Positions 61,980 to 64,000 of a stretch of DNA of 64,000 nt are shown here, one piece after another. This stretch comes from Pseudomonas fortuita (GTDB lineage: Bacteria; Pseudomonadota; Gammaproteobacteria; Pseudomonadales; Pseudomonadaceae). A program made the position numbers and the translations under genes. A model generated the notes under the pieces. It was not told the DNA's origin. It saw only the letters and a list, made by a program, of their open reading frames with translations, and searched no databases. The stretch's first letter is position 1. The number at the start of each line of letters is the position of its first letter. The stretch spans positions 5,249,501 through 5,313,500 of the forward strand of contig NZ_CP114035.2 of assembly GCF_026898135.2 (NCBI RefSeq). Reading direction: 5' to 3'.

Positions 61980-62177
61980 TCAACAGCATTTGGGCCCGGA
62001 CTTGCCGCCGTAACGGGCTTCCTGGCGTTCGCGGAAGAACGCCTCGTAGCTCATCACCGGCTTGTCCGGATGCGTCTTCTGCATGTGTTCGACATAGTTG
62101 TCGTAGTCGGGCATACCGACCATCAGGCGGGCTGCCTGCCCCAGGTATTTTCCCAGTCGACCCAAGTCGTTGAACAT
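61980..62177 (-). CDS. yjiX: YjiX/YbdD-family small protein
   Basis: 65 residues, with the conserved [36 protein letters not shown] and a C-terminal Cys pair (PKCC). Encoded directly downstream of the CstA-family transporter, as in E. coli yjiX. Function unknown. Confidence 0.92.
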   Translation of the reverse strand: MFNDLGRLGKYLGQAARLMVGMPDYDNYVEHMQKTHPDKPVMSYEAFFRERQEARYGGKSGPKCC

Positions 62178-62194
62178 GATTGCAGTCCTCTCGA

Positions 62195-64000
62195 TTACGC
62201 GTCAGGCAGGGCCTGGAACGGGGTTTCCTTGTCGCTGCGCTCCTTGCGGCCCCAGGCGGCGTAGCCGACCTTGATGGCGAAGAACAGGATGCTGAAGACC
62301 ACCAGCAGGAATAGAATCGTCAGGCCCGCGTTGGTGTAGGCGTTGAAGATCACGTGCTGCATCTGCCCGATGTCCTTGGCCGGGGCCAGTACCTGGCCGG
62401 CGTCCAGCGCCGTGCTGTACTTCTTGGCCAGGGCCAGGAAGCCAACGGCCGGGTTCGGGTCGAACAGCTTGATCAGGCCTGCGGCAGTGGTGCAGATCAG
62501 CAGCCACACGGCCGGCACCAAGGTGACCCAGATGTAACGCTGACGCTTCATCTTGATCAGCACCACAGTACCGAGCATCAAGGCGATACCGGCCAGCATC
62601 TGGTTGGAGATGCCAAACAGCGGCCACAAGGTGTTGATGCCACCCAGCGGGTCGATCACGCCCTGGTACAGCAGATAACCCCACATTGCCACGCAACCCG
62701 CGGTGGCAAGCAGGTTGGCCCCCCACGACTCGGTGCGTTTGAGCGCCGGCACGAAGCTGCCAAGCAGGTCCTGCAGCATGAAGCGCCCGGCACGGGTACC
62801 GGCGTCCACCGCCGTGAGGATGAACAGCGCCTCGAACAGGATCGCAAAGTGGTACCAGAACGCCATGGTGTTCTCACCTGGCAACACCTGGTGCAGGATC
62901 TGCGCGATACCGACCGCCAGGGTTGGCGCACCGCCGGCACGGGCCAGGATGGTGTGCTCGCCGATGTCACGGGCGACGGCTTCGAGCTGCTCGGGGGTGA
63001 TCAGGAAGCCCCAGCTGCTGACCGTCTGCGCCACCGAGGCAACGTCTGCGCCCACCACGGCGGCCGGGCTGTTCATGGCGAAGTACACGCCCGGCTCGAT
63101 CACAGACGCGGCGACCATGGCCATGATGGCAACGAACGATTCCATCAGCATGCCGCCGTAACCGATGTAGCGGGCGTTGGTTTCGTTGTCCAGCAGCTTG
63201 GGCGTGGTCCCCGAAGAGATCAGCGCGTGGAAGCCGGACACCGCACCACAGGCAATGGTGATGAACAGGAACGGGAACAGGGTGCCCTTCCATACCGGGC
63301 CAGTGCCGTCGGTGAACTGGGTCAGCGCGGGCATTTTCAGCTCGGGCGCGATGATCAGGATACCGATGGCCAGACCAACGATGGTGCCGATCTTGAGGAA
63401 GGTCGACAGGTAGTCACGCGGCGCCAGCACCAGCCACACCGGCAGCACTGCGGCGACGAAGCCGTAGCCCACCAGCATCCAGGTAATCTGCACGCCGGTG
63501 AAGGTGAACGCCGGGCCCCAGACCGGATCCGCAGCAATTACGCCGCCCAGCCAGATCGAGGCCAGCAGCAGTACCACGCCAACGACCGAGATCTCGCCAA
63601 TGCGGCCCGGACGGATATAGCGCATGTAGATGCCCATGAACATCGCGATCGGGATGGTCGCCATGACGGTGAACATGCCCCACGGGCTCTCGGCCAGGGC
63701 CTTGACCACGATCAGCGCCAGCACCGCGAGGATGATGATCATGATCAGGAAGCAGCCGAACAGGGCGATGGTGCCCGGAATGCGGCCCATCTCCTCGCGC
63801 ACCATGTCGCCCAGCGAACGGCCGTTGCGGCGGGTGGACAGGAACAGGACCATGAAGTCCTGCACCGCACCGGCCAGCACCACGCCGGCGATCAGCCACA
63901 GCGTGCCGGGCAGGTAGCCCATTTGCGCGGCGAGCACCGGGCCGACCAAGGGGCCTGCGCCGGCGATGGCAGCGAAGTGGTGACCGAAAAGAATGTGTTT
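62195..64000 (-). CDS. btsT: Carbon-starvation/pyruvate transporter (BtsT/CstA), partial
   Basis: At least 602 residues in the window; the frame is open through the right edge, so the N-terminus lies outside. Motifs [22 protein letters not shown] and [17 protein letters not shown] are those of CstA/BtsT pyruvate symporters. About 14 membrane helices are present. The C-terminus ends in a charged tail. Together with yjiX and yjiA it makes the btsT operon. Confidence 0.94.
   Translation of the reverse strand, partial: KHILFGHHFAAIAGAGPLVGPVLAAQMGYLPGTLWLIAGVVLAGAVQDFMVLFLSTRRNGRSLGDMVREEMGRIPGTIALFGCFLIMIIILAVLALIVVKALAESPWGMFTVMATIPIAMFMGIYMRYIRPGRIGEISVVGVVLLLASIWLGGVIAADPVWGPAFTFTGVQITWMLVGYGFVAAVLPVWLVLAPRDYLSTFLKIGTIVGLAIGILIIAPELKMPALTQFTDGTGPVWKGTLFPFLFITIACGAVSGFHALISSGTTPKLLDNETNARYIGYGGMLMESFVAIMAMVAASVIEPGVYFAMNSPAAVVGADVASVAQTVSSWGFLITPEQLEAVARDIGEHTILARAGGAPTLAVGIAQILHQVLPGENTMAFWYHFAILFEALFILTAVDAGTRAGRFMLQDLLGSFVPALKRTESWGANLLATAGCVAMWGYLLYQGVIDPLGGINTLWPLFGISNQMLAGIALMLGTVVLIKMKRQRYIWVTLVPAVWLLICTTAAGLIKLFDPNPAVGFLALAKKYSTALDAGQVLAPAKDIGQMQHVIFNAYTNAGLTILFLLVVFSILFFAIKVGYAAWGRKERSDKETPFQALPDA

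Noticed and set aside
1..64000. CRISPR array, tRNA, rRNA, insertion sequence or prophage
   Set aside because: No regular direct-repeat array, no cloverleaf or rRNA signature, and no transposase or phage protein was recognised. All repeats seen are REP-type or the two long inverted repeats.

Overview
The window looks like a chromosomal segment of a Pseudomonas putida-group bacterium. The reasons are the high-GC coding bias, roughly 18 REP-type palindromic repeats of the P. putida type (core GCGGG-N-CCCGCTCCCACA) between genes, the homogentisate cluster with an IclR regulator (hmgABC/hmgR), a short PpSB1-type LOV photoreceptor, a FabV enoyl-ACP reductase and a complete Pseudomonas-style tad pilus locus. 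I saw no rRNA or tRNA gene, no CRISPR array, no transposase and no phage gene.

Layout. 1-4.3 kb (minus strand) is an aromatic-acid efflux operon: membrane-fusion protein (cut by the left edge), DUF1656 protein, FUSC protein and outer-membrane lipoprotein, with a divergent LysR regulator. 5.6-8.7 kb holds a 2-ketoaldonate/glyoxylate reductase, an EamA transporter and an AraC regulator. 8.8-15.2 kb (minus strand) is an iron-uptake unit behind a Fur-box candidate: DUF3649, PepSY membrane protein, DUF3325, FecI-like sigma factor, a FecR-like anti-sigma factor that appears frameshifted, and a TonB-dependent transducer. 15.4-16.4 kb holds the decayed remains of a second fecI-fecR-receptor locus, with a long perfect inverted repeat inside it. 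16.4-31 kb begins with an HPF/RaiA-family protein and continues with the tad locus: stand-alone receiver, flp, rcpC, rcpA, tadZ, tadA-D, DUF3613, prepilin peptidase, TadE, a PprA-like histidine kinase and TadG. 31-34.5 kb carries a small DUF3509-like protein, PsiE, a LexA-boxed YebG homologue, a leucine-dehydrogenase-family enzyme and a SirB1-type protein. 34.5-38.7 kb is the homogentisate pathway (maiA, fahA, hmgA) with hmgR. A probable small RNA (about 123 nt) follows.

Further right: an SDR oxidoreductase and a MEST-like alpha/beta hydrolase (39-41 kb); lrgAB with a divergent LysR regulator (41-43 kb); a flavodoxin; a light-sensing neighbourhood made of a LOV protein, a PilZ-like protein, a class II LitR/CarH-like MerR regulator and a membrane ABM-domain protein, then FolM, DUF1244 and HopJ-family proteins (43-48 kb); a hydrolase and fabV (48-50.5 kb); an agmatine/polyamine operon with one cytoplasmic and one Tat-exported agmatine deiminase, an N-carbamoylputrescine amidase and a lone polyamine-binding protein (50.8-56 kb); a cytochrome b561/PepSY pair; a thiolase; a shortened MetE-like gene opposite an unusual methylenetetrahydrofolate reductase (58-61 kb); and a yjiA-yjiX-btsT set running off the right edge.

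The main points for follow-up are: the two long inverted-repeat elements whose arms covary (15.85-16.07 and 25.15-25.43 kb), gene decay by multiple internal deletions (fecI/fecR/receptor and metE remnants), the fecR frameshift, the exported agmatine deiminase module, the LOV/LitR light module, the tad control arrangement with a receiver-only protein and 14-bp iterated repeats, and the candidate small RNA. Family assignments rest on reading the translations and on recalled family features; no database search was run.
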